Below are positions 23,197 to 34,615 of a stretch of 64,000 nucleotides of DNA, piece after piece. Location of the stretch: NCBI GenBank assembly GCA_964247055.1, contig OZ176057.1, forward strand, positions 1,736,001 through 1,800,000, read 5' to 3'. Position numbers and translations under genes: made by a program. The stretch's first letter is position 1; every line of letters begins with the position of its first letter. Under the pieces are notes generated by a model, which did no database searches, was not told where the DNA came from, and was given only the letters and a program-made list of their open reading frames with translations. The DNA comes from Paragordius varius (taxonomy: Eukaryota; Nematomorpha).

Positions 23197-23985
23197 GTGT
23201 GCCATCTTTCAGTTAAATGGAACATTTTTCAAGCGAACCCAGTTTTTTCAAGCAAGACATTTTTTCAGTCAAAAACAATATTTTAACATTTTTTTAAACA
23301 AAAGCAACATTTTTACAAGGAAATGCATCATTTTTATCCAAACGCAATTCAACCAAAACAATTTTATTTTATAACAATTTATTATAATTTTTTATTTATT
23401 TTAAGTGATTGATTAGCTAAATTTTAACGTTGAATTATGATTTTTATTGTTTTATTATTTTGATTGTAGACTGATTTTCAGACATTTTATTTGTGTAACT
23501 TAATTTTTATTATTTATTTATATTAAATATTCTTTTTTTAAATCTATCACATATCTATAAACACTATATTTTCAAATATTGGAATTTTTAATATTGTAAA
23601 AATTATTTAAAAATTAAAGTTATGTTTTTTTATAAATGTACAATATTAAAAAACTTTAATATTTGAAAAATATAACATAAATATAAATAAATAATAACAA
23701 TTAAGTAATGGGCAAAAATAAAAAGTTTGAGAATCAATCTACAATAAAAATTGATAATACCACAATAAAAATCATGATTCAAAGCTAAAACTCAATTATT
23801 CAATAACTTGAAATTAATTAAAACTAAAAATGAATCGTCATAAAATAAATAAAATTTATATTTAGATATTTTTGTCTATGCTTGAAAATTTTGCGTTTGC
23901 TTAAAAAAATGTTGTCTTTATTGAAAAAATTTTGCGTTTGTTTGAAAAAATGTTGTTTTTGACCGAAAAATGGTGCTGCCATTTA
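23197..23985. mobile_element. Foldback element, GCAACA family, longest copy
   Basis: The left arm starts TGCCATCTTTCAGTTAAA and carries six degenerate units of the type AAACGCAACATTTTTTCAAG. The right arm mirrors it (TTTTGCGTTTGCTTAAAAAA, TTTGCGTTTGTTTGAAAAAA) and ends GACCGAAAAATGGTG. The ~500-bp A+T-rich core is itself loosely palindromic (ATTGTAGACTG against CAATCTACAATAAAAATT). No coding capacity. Confidence 0.7.
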
Positions 23986-24606
23986 GTTACACTTTTAGAT
24001 TTTACTACAATGTCGTATATTCGATATAAAAAAATCATGTTATTTTTTAGACTTCATGACATTTGTAGATTATAACCCCATTTCCATAAAACTCAAACAA
24101 AAATATTATTTTTGCATCGAGTTTAATTTAAAAATATGCTTGTTTTAGCCAGGCGCATGATTTTTTTATTAAAAAATGAAAAATTTAGAAAATCATTTTA
24201 TATTCTTTCAACGCTATTTTTACGACACGTTCATTTGAATATCAGCTGTTCATTTTAATTGTGTTTAGCAGCTATCTGAATCCGTAACTCTAGAGGTTAA
24301 AAACTGTATTATCAAGAGAAGAGGTCTGATAATTAAATTATAACCAAAACAATATTCAAGAGAGTAGTTTATATATTATTTCTAAAATTGAAAATGTAAT
24401 GACGGGTAATCTATAATAATAAATAAAAAGGAGATATCATGTAAACTTATAATAACCAATTAAAATCTTTTAATAGCAAATAAAATAATCCCGTTGCGGT
24501 ATAGGATTGTTAAATTCGTTTGTTTTCAATTAGATTTTGATTTCAATTCTAATTCAAATTTCCAATATTTAACCATTAACTTAAAATACTTATATTCCAA
24601 TTTTCA

Positions 24607-25115
24607 ACACTTTTACCTTACAGGGTTATTTTATAACCCAGAGATTAAAATTTAAATATCATAAAAAATATTTAACCCATTATGCCGAATTCTAAAATAT
24701 GCTTACTTTAATCTTTTAGGCTCACATATACAAATTTTTCAAAAGTGTAATATTGCAAAAAAATCCTCATCTCAAATATTTTGCCGACTTTTATTTCTGT
24801 AATTTTTAAATTCACTAATGCAACAATTATATGTATATAATGTAGGAAAATGTAAATGATTAACTTTAAAAAGCTTCAGTCTACATTTACCTGCAAAAAT
24901 TTGATATAAATTTTAGTATCAGCTGTTCATTTAAATTGTGTTTAAATCCCAATTTTAGGCTTTAAAAGCAAAACAGTAAAAAATATAAGCTTTATCGAAA
25001 TTGTTTAATAATTAAATGACTAAAATAACATTTAAAACTGTAGTTTATTGACAAAATTAAGCTCAAGAATATAAAACTACCCCAAAATGTAGGGCAAAAA
25101 GGTAGAAAGGTATTA
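24607..25115. mobile_element. MITE family T (tip TTACCTTT)
   Basis: It starts TTTTACCTTACAGGGTTATT then TTATAACCC, and ends GGGCAAAAAGGTAGAAAGGTATT. The interior is shared with 58933-59346, 60792-61285 and, inverted, 40633-40985 (for example ACTAATGCAACAATTATATG, then TATCAGCTGTTC). Terminal repeats are imperfect. Non-coding. Confidence 0.6.
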
Positions 25116-25476
25116 AAGTGATAAATACGTTTATAATTTATATAATGAAACGTTCTTATAAATTATTAATTTTTTTGAGATATTATATTGATTGAAAAAA
25201 ACATTATGAGAAAAACTAATAACAATTAATAAATAAATAAATAATGTGTAATACCGTCATAACATTTGCCTTCTACCTGAAGCAATTTCACACACAAAGA
25301 AACATAAAAAGCGAAAGATACGCCGAACAATGGTTTGAATAAATACATATACCAATTTTTTCGGTATTTATTGTTGTTGTATTTACTCAATCGTTTATAT
25401 TCGACACACAAACAAATGAGATTTTGTAAACTATATAATCATAAATATCAAATAAATTTAAATTTTAATTTTTGAA

Positions 25477-25852
25477 ATGGTTGCAATCCTTAATTCATGT
25501 TTATGTTGTATTCCTCTCAGAATTGGGAGCCTAATAACTGCTTATCTGACATTGGTAATTAAAGTTTTTTTACAATTTCGTTGTTTTGAATCAATTATTA
25601 AATTTATTTTATTTAATAATACCTTAAGGCGATTTTACAATAAACACAATTATGTTGGTCAATTTACATTATTAGTTTCCGATGGTATAATGTGAAACGA
25701 AAGTCCATTATTATTTAATAAATTTAATAAGTTTTATTTTAACCGAATCCATATTTGCTACTGTATTTCCAATTAGCCAATAGTGCATACTCTATAAAAT
25801 CTAAATTTTACAGCCAAACTATATAACACCAAATATATTTTTTTAAAAACCG

Positions 25853-25887
<35 letters not shown>

Positions 25888-28800
25888 ACCTTGATTACAC
25901 CATAAACAATATAAAATGAAATGTATAAAAAAAACGTATTGACAATTAACATCTCTATTCCCTATTTTACCATGAGTAATTAATTTAAAAAAGTACAGCG
26001 GTGTTTTAGAAAAATATTTGTCTTGTTTTCACGTTTTATCTGTAAAATTTTAAATTATATTATAAATGATTTGATTTTTAAAAAAAATGATAGAGCTATT
26101 TAAAATAAAATATCTTTTTAAGGTTTTATTTGTAGGGTAATTGTACTATTTTTTTGCATTTTCATATCTAATATATTTTTATTAAGAATTTTCATGTCAG
26201 GGATGAACAGGACTCTTTACAGTAAAAGTTAAAATACGGACAAAACGTAAAAACATAATTGACAACCATTTTTCAACCCTAATTCATCCCATTAAAAAAC
26301 ATTTAATAACAATCATGCATCTGTATTCTATACTTTGGAGTTTAAAACAATGTGTAATACATCAAGATTTAAAAAATATGGTTGAATTTTAAAAAAAAAT
26401 ATTTGCCTTAATATATACCTTTTGTCCGTATATATTCAATTTTTAGTGTAAGTGCCGCCTGTGAAAAATTTGGAAATAGTTTGCAGGTGCTTACTAAAAT
26501 ATTTTTAAAACCATTTTTCTTATCCAATTGACATGAACTAGAAATTATTTGCTTTATTATGTTTGTATATTTTAAGTCTCGTGCTTTAATCTAATAAATT
26601 ATTTATATATGCTCATATATATTTCGAATGCGGCAGGCTAAATTTTCGGAGTCAAAAATGCGGCCCGCGAAGCCATATGTGTTGGCACGCATGTTCCATG
26701 TTAAATTTGACCTAAATTTATATGATATATATAAAATTAAAATTATCCAGACAATACGTAAAAATGTAAACACAATGTTTTTTATAGACAACCATACTTT
26801 TATACATTGCTTTTCATAAAAATTATTTAATTTCAATTTTAAAATAAATAATTGATTGTGGTACCAAATATCTTCGTTTCATTGCGATTATATTTTAATG
26901 TTTCATTCGACATATTATTGTAAATAAAAAAAACATTTCTTTAAAACAGATATATTTTTTGATTGAAACTATTACAAGAAGTTACTATTTGGCTTGGTGG
27001 AATCGATGGAAACGGGACCCTATACCTGTGCCAAGACCTACCCAAAATCGCGGTATATTAGCACGAAATCTTTTTGGCAAAATTGGCTGTTTAATAAAAG
27101 GGGAAAATTTTCAAAACATTTCTAATCTGGTTCATTTTTTTGTGTCGAACTTTAAATTTCTGACTCATTTAAAAATTAGATTCTTTATAGCAGGAGGTGT
27201 CCGAGACAAATGGATTCTCGGGCGCATTTTCCAATTAAAAAAGCAGTGGGCTGCTTTCGAAAAATATATGGGCAATAAGAATTTTTTTATAAGATATTAA
27301 GCATAAAACTGTAAGAAATGTAAACACAAATATTTGACAACTCCTTTTTGCCTAATACGGAGTCCATTTTTTAACAAAATTTTGCTATTGCTATTTTCAA
27401 ATTTCTCACGGGCTCAGAGATATATTTTAAATAACCGCGTGTAGGACGCCCCTGCTATAAAGCTTTGTCGTTCAATGTTTTTGTTTTTGATATTAAATTT
27501 ATTTACAGTAAAAATTGAAATTATACGGACAAAAGTAAAAATATAAGGACTTATATTTTTATTTACAAGATTAGATCTTTAAAATCTTGATTTATATCAA
27601 TATTCATTAAAATGGCTAAGTCTGAAATAGAATATTATACAACAATCAATTATATTTTATATTGTAACTAAGTAGCTTATATAGGAAACATTAAGGATTT
27701 AATAAGTATGTTTTGAAAGAAATATATGTCTTTATATTTTTACGTTTTGATAATTTCAATTATTACTATAATTATATACAGCAAGGCCTGAGGCCATTTA
27801 GAAAATTTGAATCGCCAAAAGAGGGTTTATTTTAATTGTCTGTTATCCCTATATTCCCATTTTATTAGTTGCATAATAAATTCCACACTGTATTTTTTTC
27901 TCCATAATTTATAATTTAACTGATAAAAACGAAGCATTTCCTCATACATGGCTATTAACTATATTGATTACTTTTCACTCATTAGAAAAATTGAAATGGC
28001 CTATAAATAGCTCCCGTTACAGTATATATAAATAATTATAATTTTTATTTGTATGTTTTTAGTGTTTAACACAACTTGGGGCATCGAATTAGTCCTCTCA
28101 ATTGCCATGATTGTGACATCAATTATTCTTTTGTGTGGAATTATAAAGGTTTTTGAGTACACAATAAGGAGAACATTTAGACCTTTGATATTTAAACCCC
28201 GGTCCTAAAAAAGCTACCTTTTTAGGGCGCCATCTATTATTCTTAAAATTTTAATTTTTGATTTTATTTATTTGAGTATAATATCTGCAAATATGTCAAA
28301 CAGCTATGAAATTTTTATCGTTGATATTATGGCCCTTGGGACAAGTTAAATATTTTGTCCCGCCCTTTAAAATATTTTCAATAGTACATACCACTGATTT
28401 AGATCAGGGCGAGGGGGCGGTGCAACACGCGGCCAGCGAAACATTTGGAGATTCATGCATTTCAAAAATATACTAGAATCTTAGTAAAATTGATATTTTT
28501 CAAGCATTTTTTTGATTAGGTCCACCTAATTCACAAAAACTAGAGAAAATTACATTTTGCAATCTTACTTTTGAAACATACAATAAAATTGAAATTGAAT
28601 GCAAAAACAATTTTTTTAAAAAAACAACCATACTTTTTAAACCTTAATTTACCCTATGGAAACCAATTAATTACAATTGGAAAAAGTGGAATTGATTGAG
28701 TTACTAATATATACATCTCTTTCATATTTTACACTAAACATTAAGTTATATCTAATAAGTCAAGATTTAAAAAGTTTGGATGTCTTAAAATATTTGTCTT

Positions 28801-31800
28801 TATATTTTTACGTTTCGTCCGTTTAATTTTAATTTTATATTTAATTACTATATGATAAATGTCCATATATATTTCGAATACGGCCCGCGATGCCATTCGT
28901 GTTGAATACCTACCCATCAAATTGCGATAATATAAAACTACATTATATGAACCAATCGGAATTTTTCCAAAATTGCTTATTCTTGGCTAAGGCACTTTTA
29001 AAAATGATGGTTGTTTTATACCTTATACAATAAAAATAATTATTTATACTTATGGTATATCCAGATTTTATCACATAGTTATCTTGTAAAACAATGACTT
29101 TTTTAATTTAATATAAGCAAAATTCCTTAATAAAATAAGCAAATTTAAAATTATATAAAAATTGACTTTATTTTTTAATCATTTATAGTAGGGGTGCCAA
29201 CAGGCGCTCTTAGTACAGATCGCCTGAAATTTCGCAAAATACCAAAAATAAAATTATAAAATTAATAAACTGTTTACAAAATCTACCGAAATATACAAAT
29301 ATCTTCTTAAATTTGGCAATGAAAATTAAAATATTTACATTCTTATCTTTAAAATTAAATAAAAATAGTTATATATGGCCATATATATTTCGAATGCGGC
29401 ATGTCACATTTTTTGAGTCAAAAATGCGGCCCAGCGACCATTTGTGGTTTCCATTTATATAAACCATGTTTTCGTAATGGATGATCCATTACGTTTCTCG
29501 ATTAATCAATTATGTTTTTTATTTACATCTATATAACTTATTGTTGAAATATAATGAAAGAATCAAATAAATTTTAAAAAAGTCACCTTTGGTTATTTTT
29601 TAATACAGAGGTGTTCAACACAAATGGCTTCGCTGGCCGCATTCGCAAAATATGTATGCATTAACAAATATTTAATTAAATTTTAGACATAGGACTGTAA
29701 AAACTCCTATTTTTTTAACATTTTTTGCCAGTTTATTGCCAAAATTCGGAAAGATTAATTCAGAAAATTTGTTTAAGAACAATTTTACCAAGATTTCGTA
29801 AAATTTGTATTTGGAATTTTCGCGGACTGCATAAGAAATATTTTGGAGGGCCTTGTGTTGAACATCACTTGCTTTAAAACATACAGTAACATTATAAAGA
29901 CATTATTTTTCTAGAAGAGATAACCATGCCTTTCCCAACCTTCATTTTTCCCATATAATAGTACTGTTAACAATAATTTGAAAATTTATTCTCTATTTTG
30001 TAACCCAAAATCAATTAAAAAAATTTACTAGAGCCGCAAAAATATTTTGCTTGTCTCAAGGATCATGCTGCTTCACATAATACTGATATAAATTTCGTAG
30101 CTGTTTGACACATTAATTAACAAATATTTATATATCCGAATAAGGACATCAAAAAATTTAATAAATAATTTAGGGTCATAAAAGCGAATTTTTAGGACCG
30201 GGCCGTGATTTGACTACCAATGAGTAATATTCCAAGGTTTTAAAAGTATGGTTGGTCGTCTCTATAAATAAATTATAAATATAATATTTATCTACTTAAT
30301 TTTTATTGAAATGTCGGTTAAAATTTTGTTTATTTAAAAAATTATCAGAGAAACAGAAAGAAATTTTGGCCATGGATGATTGCTTTACCGCTCGTTCTAG
30401 TCTTTGTGCTCGTATCAGCTATATCAAACCTTGTTTTCGCGGTATTTAACACCATTTTTTATTTTTAATCAATTGGTATTTAAAGAGGGACGCTCCTTTA
30501 CGTAATACATAACCTACATTTTCATAGAAAATGTATAGATTAAATGTTATATAATTCATTTTAGTAACTGATATTTATAATAAATTTTCCAAAATGTTCC
30601 AAAATTTAAAAAAACTCAAAAATTATTTTTTTTATCATTTTACAAACCAAGTTTGTGAATGGCATATTTAACTTATGATTTTGAAGATAAGAGACTTAAA
30701 ATCGAATTGGTCTTAGTGTTCAGAACAAAGAGCTAGGTTTAACAATTTTAACTCGGATTTAGAGGCGCTCCCTAATTCAATTTTCCAATTTGATCAATTA
30801 ACCTATAAAATTTCTTGCCTAATGTTAATTAATTTTTAAGATTCTACAATGAATCTTAGGTGGCAAAAAGGTTGAGATTCAAGTTAAACAATTATACATT
30901 TTTTTAATGATTCAAAGCGTTTGTTCATTGAATCATATTTTAAAGTTGTCACAATATTATCTTTACCTGTAAGATATTTTGGGGTAAAAGATATCCCAAT
31001 AAATCTTCGATTCATAAATATTTTTTCAGAGCTAATTTGCTAAGTGTTCATTAAAATATTATAAATCTGCCTATAAACTTAAGTTACTCTTCTATCATAA
31101 ACGCGGAGTGCAAAGGTCTTCTAAAATATTTTTGCAACCCGCGAAATTTCAAATTGTTCTTACTTAATTTGTCGTTCCAAATTTTGGCATAAACCTACAC
31201 AAATTGTTAATATAAGCAACGGTTTTTGCAGTATTATGCTTGAATTCTAATTAAATATTTATTAATGCCCATTTATTTTGAAAATGCGGCCCTTGAAGCC
31301 ATCGCTGTTATAAATAAAGACTTTTGACTGCTATTAACTCCAATGATTGCTATAAATATTTTACGAGACGAGATTCTGAAAAATAGTATAGAATTAATAT
31401 TTTTATAGTCAAGACAATCACGCCTCCTGGGAACCGGCATTGTTAACATCATTATATCTTTTTGTTTGGTATGTCATTTAATTATTCTAAATTTATTAAA
31501 ACGTAAATTTGGGCAAATTTCGTGAATAAGTGATTTATTTTAGCCGATTCGGTATTTTAAATGACTAAATGGGTATCTATTATACATGTCTATTTATTTT
31601 ATTAGTTATATATTCAATTAAACATTCAATTCTTTTAACACAATGCTCGAAAATGTAACCATAAGGAAATGTTAAATTATAAAGACATATATTTCTTTCA
31701 AAACAACCATGTTTTTCTAAACCTTAAGTTTTTCTATTATTTAATTACAATTTTAAAATATATAAATTGTGTTACCAGTAAAACAATCTATTTCATACTT

Positions 31801-32057
31801 TGCAATAATAAACGATCGTTTATAGTTCAAAATATCTTTTATGATCGTCTTTTAAAAAAAATTGACTTTATATATTTACTTTTTGTCCGTATAATTTTAA
31901 TTTGTACTTAGCCAATTAAAATACTGAAATGTCTTATAAAAGCTCTCATCTCTTCTTATTTTCAAACAAATAATTTTTCCATGTTTTTGATTTTTAGATT
32001 TATGGTTTGATGGTGGTCAATTCTTATTATCATCAAGTCAAAGAAGAAGGCGGATAA
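25477..32057 (+). CDS. Small four-helix membrane protein, LAPTM/DUF4728-like, multi-exon
   Basis: Exons, all plus strand: exon 1 from ATG 25477 (MVAILNSCLCCIPLRIG, then SLITAYLTL) with donor GTAATT at 25555; 28063-28148 (FNTTWGIELVLSIAM, then IVTSIILLCGIIK); 30349-30441 (RNRKKFWPWMIALPLVL, then VFVLVSAISNLVFA); 31409-31468; and 31998-32057, ending MVVNSYYHQVKEEGG and TAA. The last three joins are all phase 0. The order - Cys-rich start, helix, NTT sequon, helix, basic loop with a Trp, helix, helix, SYYxQxKEEG tail - resembles LAPTM/DUF4728 proteins of endo-membranes and cell junctions. Exon 1 to exon 2 does not fit in phase with the GTAATT donor: either a small exon is missing or a GTTGTT donor after 25579 is used. 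Family call is inference; gene call is firmer. The introns are filled with MITEs. Confidence 0.65.
25645..25795. mobile_element. Degenerate copy of the 45362-45562 MITE
   Basis: TATGTTGGTCAATTTACATT at the left and TTAGCCAATAGTGCATACT at the right echo the terminal repeats of 45362-45562. Weak. Confidence 0.35.
26220..26448. mobile_element. Mariner-type MITE, family M
   Basis: TA then CAGTAAAAGTTAAAATACGG, then ACAAAACG at the left; CCTTTTGTCCGTATATATTC, then AATTTTTAGTG and TA at the right. 229 bp between TA dinucleotides. In the first intron of the LAPTM-like gene. Confidence 0.75.
26600..26960. mobile_element. Fragments of hAT family A and mariner MITE family M, adjacent
   Basis: 26610-26700 holds the hAT-A right end (ATGCGGCAGGCTAAATTTTC, ATGCGGCCCGCGAAGCCAT, GTGTTGGCACGCATG). 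26728-26955 is one decayed family M element (AATTATCCAGACAATACG, TAGACAACCATACTTTTA) without a clear right end. Confidence 0.5.
27190..27468. mobile_element. hAT-type MITE, family A, inverted
   Basis: Left end GGAGGTGTCCGAGACAAATG; right end ACCGCGTGTAGGACGCCCCTG. About 280 bp. The overlapping 113-codon ORF is incidental. Confidence 0.65.
27506..27768. mobile_element. Mariner-type MITE, family M
   Basis: TA then CAGTAAAAATTGAAATTATA, then CGGACAAAAG at the left; TTTATATTTTTACGTTTTGA, then TAATTTCAATTATTACT at the right. Intronic, ~300 bp upstream of the second listed exon of the LAPTM-like gene. Confidence 0.7.
28195..28396. mobile_element. hAT-type MITE, family B (tip CAGTGGTAC), inverted
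   Basis: It ends AGTACATACCACTG. The left part has CCCCGGTCCTAAAAAAGC, and the middle shares GCAAATATGTCAAACAGCTA with 30045-30225 and 63311-63560. Intronic. Confidence 0.5.
28410..28910. mobile_element. hAT MITE family A split by a mariner MITE family M
   Basis: The left half (28412-28568: TGCAACACGCGGCCAGCG) and the right half (28855-28908: CGAATACGGCCCGCGATGCC, then GTGTTGAATACC) belong to one family A element. Between them, 28570-28853, lies a family M element (TTGAAATTGAATGCAAAAAC; TTTTTACGTTTCGTCCGTTT, then AATTTTAATTTTATA). Family M therefore jumped here after family A. Confidence 0.6.
29190..29458. mobile_element. hAT-type MITE, family A
   Basis: Left end AGGGGTGCCAACAGGCGCTC; right end AAAATGCGGCCCAGCGACCA, then TTTGTGG. 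Intronic. Confidence 0.6.
29607..29870. mobile_element. hAT-type MITE, family A, inverted
   Basis: Left end CAGAGGTGTTCAACACAAAT, then GGCTTCGCTGGCCGCATT; right end GAGGGCCTTGTGTTGAACAT. About 264 bp, well preserved terminal repeats. Confidence 0.7.
30045..30228. mobile_element. hAT-type MITE, family B fragment
   Basis: Contains AGCTGTTTGACACATTAATT and TTTTTAGGACCGGGCCGTGA, then TTTGACTACCA. Same family as 28195-28396 and 63311-63560. About 120 bp upstream of a LAPTM-like exon. Confidence 0.45.
31090..31316. mobile_element. hAT-type MITE, family A, decayed
   Basis: Right part TTTTGAAAATGCGGCCCTTG, then AAGCCATCGCTGTTA; left part AACGCGGAGTGC. Intronic. Confidence 0.5.
31650..31912. mobile_element. 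Mariner-type MITE, family M
   Basis: Left arm ATTATAAAGACATATATTTC, then AACAACCATG; right arm TACTTTTTGTCCGTATAATT, then TTAATTTGTACT. In the last intron of the LAPTM-like gene. Confidence 0.6.
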
Positions 32058-32542
32058 TAATTAATTGATAAATTCAAGTTATATGTCAAAAATTATATCG
32101 AATCAAATTAATAATAATTTATTTGAATATACAAATAAATTTATAAAAACATAATACATATGGTATAACGCTTGCTTTGTTTGCGAGAGAAAGCATGTGT
32201 TATAATGGCAGTCATATGTGCTGGTTTTAAATAAATGAAATTGAAAAAATTTACATGACTTTATATCATTTTTTACATTCCGTAAGAATGGTTGGATCAA
32301 ATTCACTTTATAAATTTTATCAAGATAATACTTCTCTTTTCATCTATATAGGTAGAGTCAAAAGATTAAGGAATGTTATTTTTTTATAACAATTTGTTAA
32401 CAAACGTATTATCAGTCGATCGTGTTGGCTTTGTTAAAATTTCCCAGGCAACGTTTTAATGGTCTGGTAAGGAGAATCTATATATTTCGATTAAATAAAA
32501 TTATTTTTTGCGCGATGATATTCTTTTGGCAAGTTGGAAGAG
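32058..32542. other. Convergent intergenic region
   Basis: It lies between the 3' ends of the LAPTM-like gene (plus) and LARP6 (minus). It is A+T-rich with several AATAAA/TTTATT hexamers that could serve as polyadenylation signals for both genes. No exon seen. Confidence 0.5.
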
Positions 32543-34615
32543 TTAATTTCCTGGATCTTTGTAATATTTTTGAGCAGTATCAAACCTATTAACGTTTCCA
32601 TTTAGAGTGGTACAAGTATTCGTAAAGCAATACCTGTTACCTAAATGTGCAGACATAGTATTCACCCTTTTCGGCCCGAATTCATGATTCGCATCAATTT
32701 TATTTGAATTTCTATTATAAAAAGCACCAATATTTAGTGATTGCGCTCTGTTTCTAAAACTATCGTAAACATTTTCTTCGGCTGAGTTGGCCATTTGTGT
32801 GGGAATTCGACTCAACGATGATGGATAATGTCTATCATCACGTATGTCATTATAATATGGCCCGGGTGCTAGCGAATATTCCGGAAGGCGTTTAGAGTTT
32901 AAATCAGAACCCGAGAAACAAATCGATGGTGTATATACACCAGAATCATTACAAACGTTTATTTCAGCTTCGTAATCAAACTTTTTGGGCTGTTTACTCG
33001 TAGTAATGTTGTGAAACGATGATTTGTCTTTACTGTCATTATGTATCCACTTAGGTGAGAAGGGAATATTATTTTTAGCTGGACTTTTAGTAACACTAGA
33101 GTAGCCGGAACTTTGCCTCGGACTTCCATCGTACAACTCCTTTAAATTGGTTGCAAGAATTTGTGGTAAAACTTTGGCCCATGTGTTATGCCTTTGAAAA
33201 GTGTCAGGCAAAGATTCATTCGATGTTTTAGAATGCATTGTGTGAGAACAATCCACCAACAACAGTTTTTGCAACGCATTAGCCACCTGATGCGCTGAAT
33301 AGGTGTCGATGTATTCTGCAACAATCATATTTACACAGGGTTCATACCCAAATTGATGCAAAAAATTAAAGGTATCATTGGGGATGTTAGTTCCTGCCCT
33401 AATAAATTTGATCCATATCGGTTTATTCAATTCTATCTCATGCAAATCAAAGTTTTCAAGCAAAAATGCTAAAGGATCTATTGCGTTAGTATTGATGGAA
33501 CTCGCACTTAGCGCCACATTATAGATAAAAAGTAGACGTGAACCAGAAAAAACAAGAGTTTTCAGGGATGGCATACTTATTCTCCTTACCTTTGTACCTT
33601 CATCATTTAGCATGAGTAAAGGGCAAAGCTTAGCACCAACCACATATGCCAGATCTTTCCAATCACCACTTATTTTCTTTATTTTTCGCAGGGCACTTAA
33701 GAGCTTTAGGTTTACGAATCCATCTTTGTTCCTTAGCGTATGTTTTAACATAAAAACATCTTGGAACAAATATTCATCCGCAAATAATTGTGTTAAGCGT
33801 TGACTTAACCGGGATTGTAATTCCACCGACATAAATATTACATTTTGTTTTTGGCAGTGATTGCTGTAATTTTTAGCAGGATGAGCATTAACCTGTTGCA
33901 TGTGAGTCGATGGATAGATGGGACCGTTTTGCATGTTAGTATAATAATTGTGGTTCAAATATTGGGGCGATTGATATCCATAGGTCATATCAGGAAATTG
34001 ATATAATTCTAATGGGTTAACGATGTTACCTAAGATCATGGGTAACTGATTGGAAAAATCAGGGTGTGAATATGTGTCCCGCAAATTTGTTGATGAATTT
34101 ATTAATTGTTGTTCAGCAACAAAATTTTTCATATATGGATAGGTAGTATTGGTAATATTATGACTTATAAAATTATGACAATCATAATTTGTGCTATGCC
34201 CATTTTGAAAATAAGGGGCGAGAGAATTCAGGCCCACATAATAGTTAGAGGCATTATTATTATACATATTTATGGGCCAGCTTAAGTTTGTGGGTTTGCT
34301 GGTTTCAAAATTAGGAGAATAATATAAATCTGTATGAAAGCCCTGGATATATTTCCCTTCATTTCTCGGGACACATTTTGTTGGTTGGTTTTTCTTTGCG
34401 AAATTGCTTTTTTTGTGTTTATGAGAATTAGGGTTAATACAAGGTTTAACGAATTTGTTAGTTTCTTTGTTTGAATAAAAAGTATGTCCGTTCGTATTGA
34501 TATGATTATTTGATATCTTAGGTTTAGCATCAGTTGTTCGGGCTTGGTAGTTAGAAGTGAAAGGCTTGTTTGGCCCCAAGTAAATTGACCCAAATTTGTC
34601 AGTCAAATCATCCAT
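32543..34615 (-). CDS. LARP6: La-related protein 6 homologue
   Basis: Single-exon frame of 690 codons from ATG 34615. Residues ~1-258 are a disordered Asn/Tyr/Ser-rich leader. Residues ~268-347 form a La motif (LFADEYLFQDVFMLKH, RNKDGFVNLKLLSALRKIKK, DWKDLAYV, then KVRRIS). Residues ~358-452 form the RRM-like domain (SRLLFIYNVALSA, WIKFIRAGTNIPND, MIVAEYIDTYSAHQVANAL). This order and the RNKxGxVxxKLL...DW...KVRR pattern are specific to LARP6, which in vertebrates binds a stem-loop in collagen mRNAs. The C-terminal ~235 residues are disordered, and I cannot place the LARP6 LSA motif there. At the start of the La motif the usual QxEFYFSDxN reads RLTQLFADEY, so several residues of the uridine-binding pocket differ. 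Convergent with the LAPTM-like gene. Confidence 0.88.
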   Translation of the reverse strand: MDDLTDKFGSIYLGPNKPFTSNYQARTTDAKPKISNNHINTNGHTFYSNKETNKFVKPCINPNSHKHKKSNFAKKNQPTKCVPRNEGKYIQGFHTDLYYSPNFETSKPTNLSWPINMYNNNASNYYVGLNSLAPYFQNGHSTNYDCHNFISHNITNTTYPYMKNFVAEQQLINSSTNLRDTYSHPDFSNQLPMILGNIVNPLELYQFPDMTYGYQSPQYLNHNYYTNMQNGPIYPSTHMQQVNAHPAKNYSNHCQKQNVIFMSVELQSRLSQRLTQLFADEYLFQDVFMLKHTLRNKDGFVNLKLLSALRKIKKISGDWKDLAYVVGAKLCPLLMLNDEGTKVRRISMPSLKTLVFSGSRLLFIYNVALSASSINTNAIDPLAFLLENFDLHEIELNKPIWIKFIRAGTNIPNDTFNFLHQFGYEPCVNMIVAEYIDTYSAHQVANALQKLLLVDCSHTMHSKTSNESLPDTFQRHNTWAKVLPQILATNLKELYDGSPRQSSGYSSVTKSPAKNNIPFSPKWIHNDSKDKSSFHNITTSKQPKKFDYEAEINVCNDSGVYTPSICFSGSDLNSKRLPEYSLAPGPYYNDIRDDRHYPSSLSRIPTQMANSAEENVYDSFRNRAQSLNIGAFYNRNSNKIDANHEFGPKRVNTMSAHLGNRYCFTNTCTTLNGNVNRFDTAQKYYKDPGN

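Noticed and set aside
26959-27300. 113-codon plus-strand ORF
   Set aside because: It runs through a hAT family A MITE and has no motif.
33612-33803. Plus-strand and other minus-frame ORFs within 32.5-34.6 kb
   Set aside because: Shadows of the LARP6 frame, which alone carries domains.
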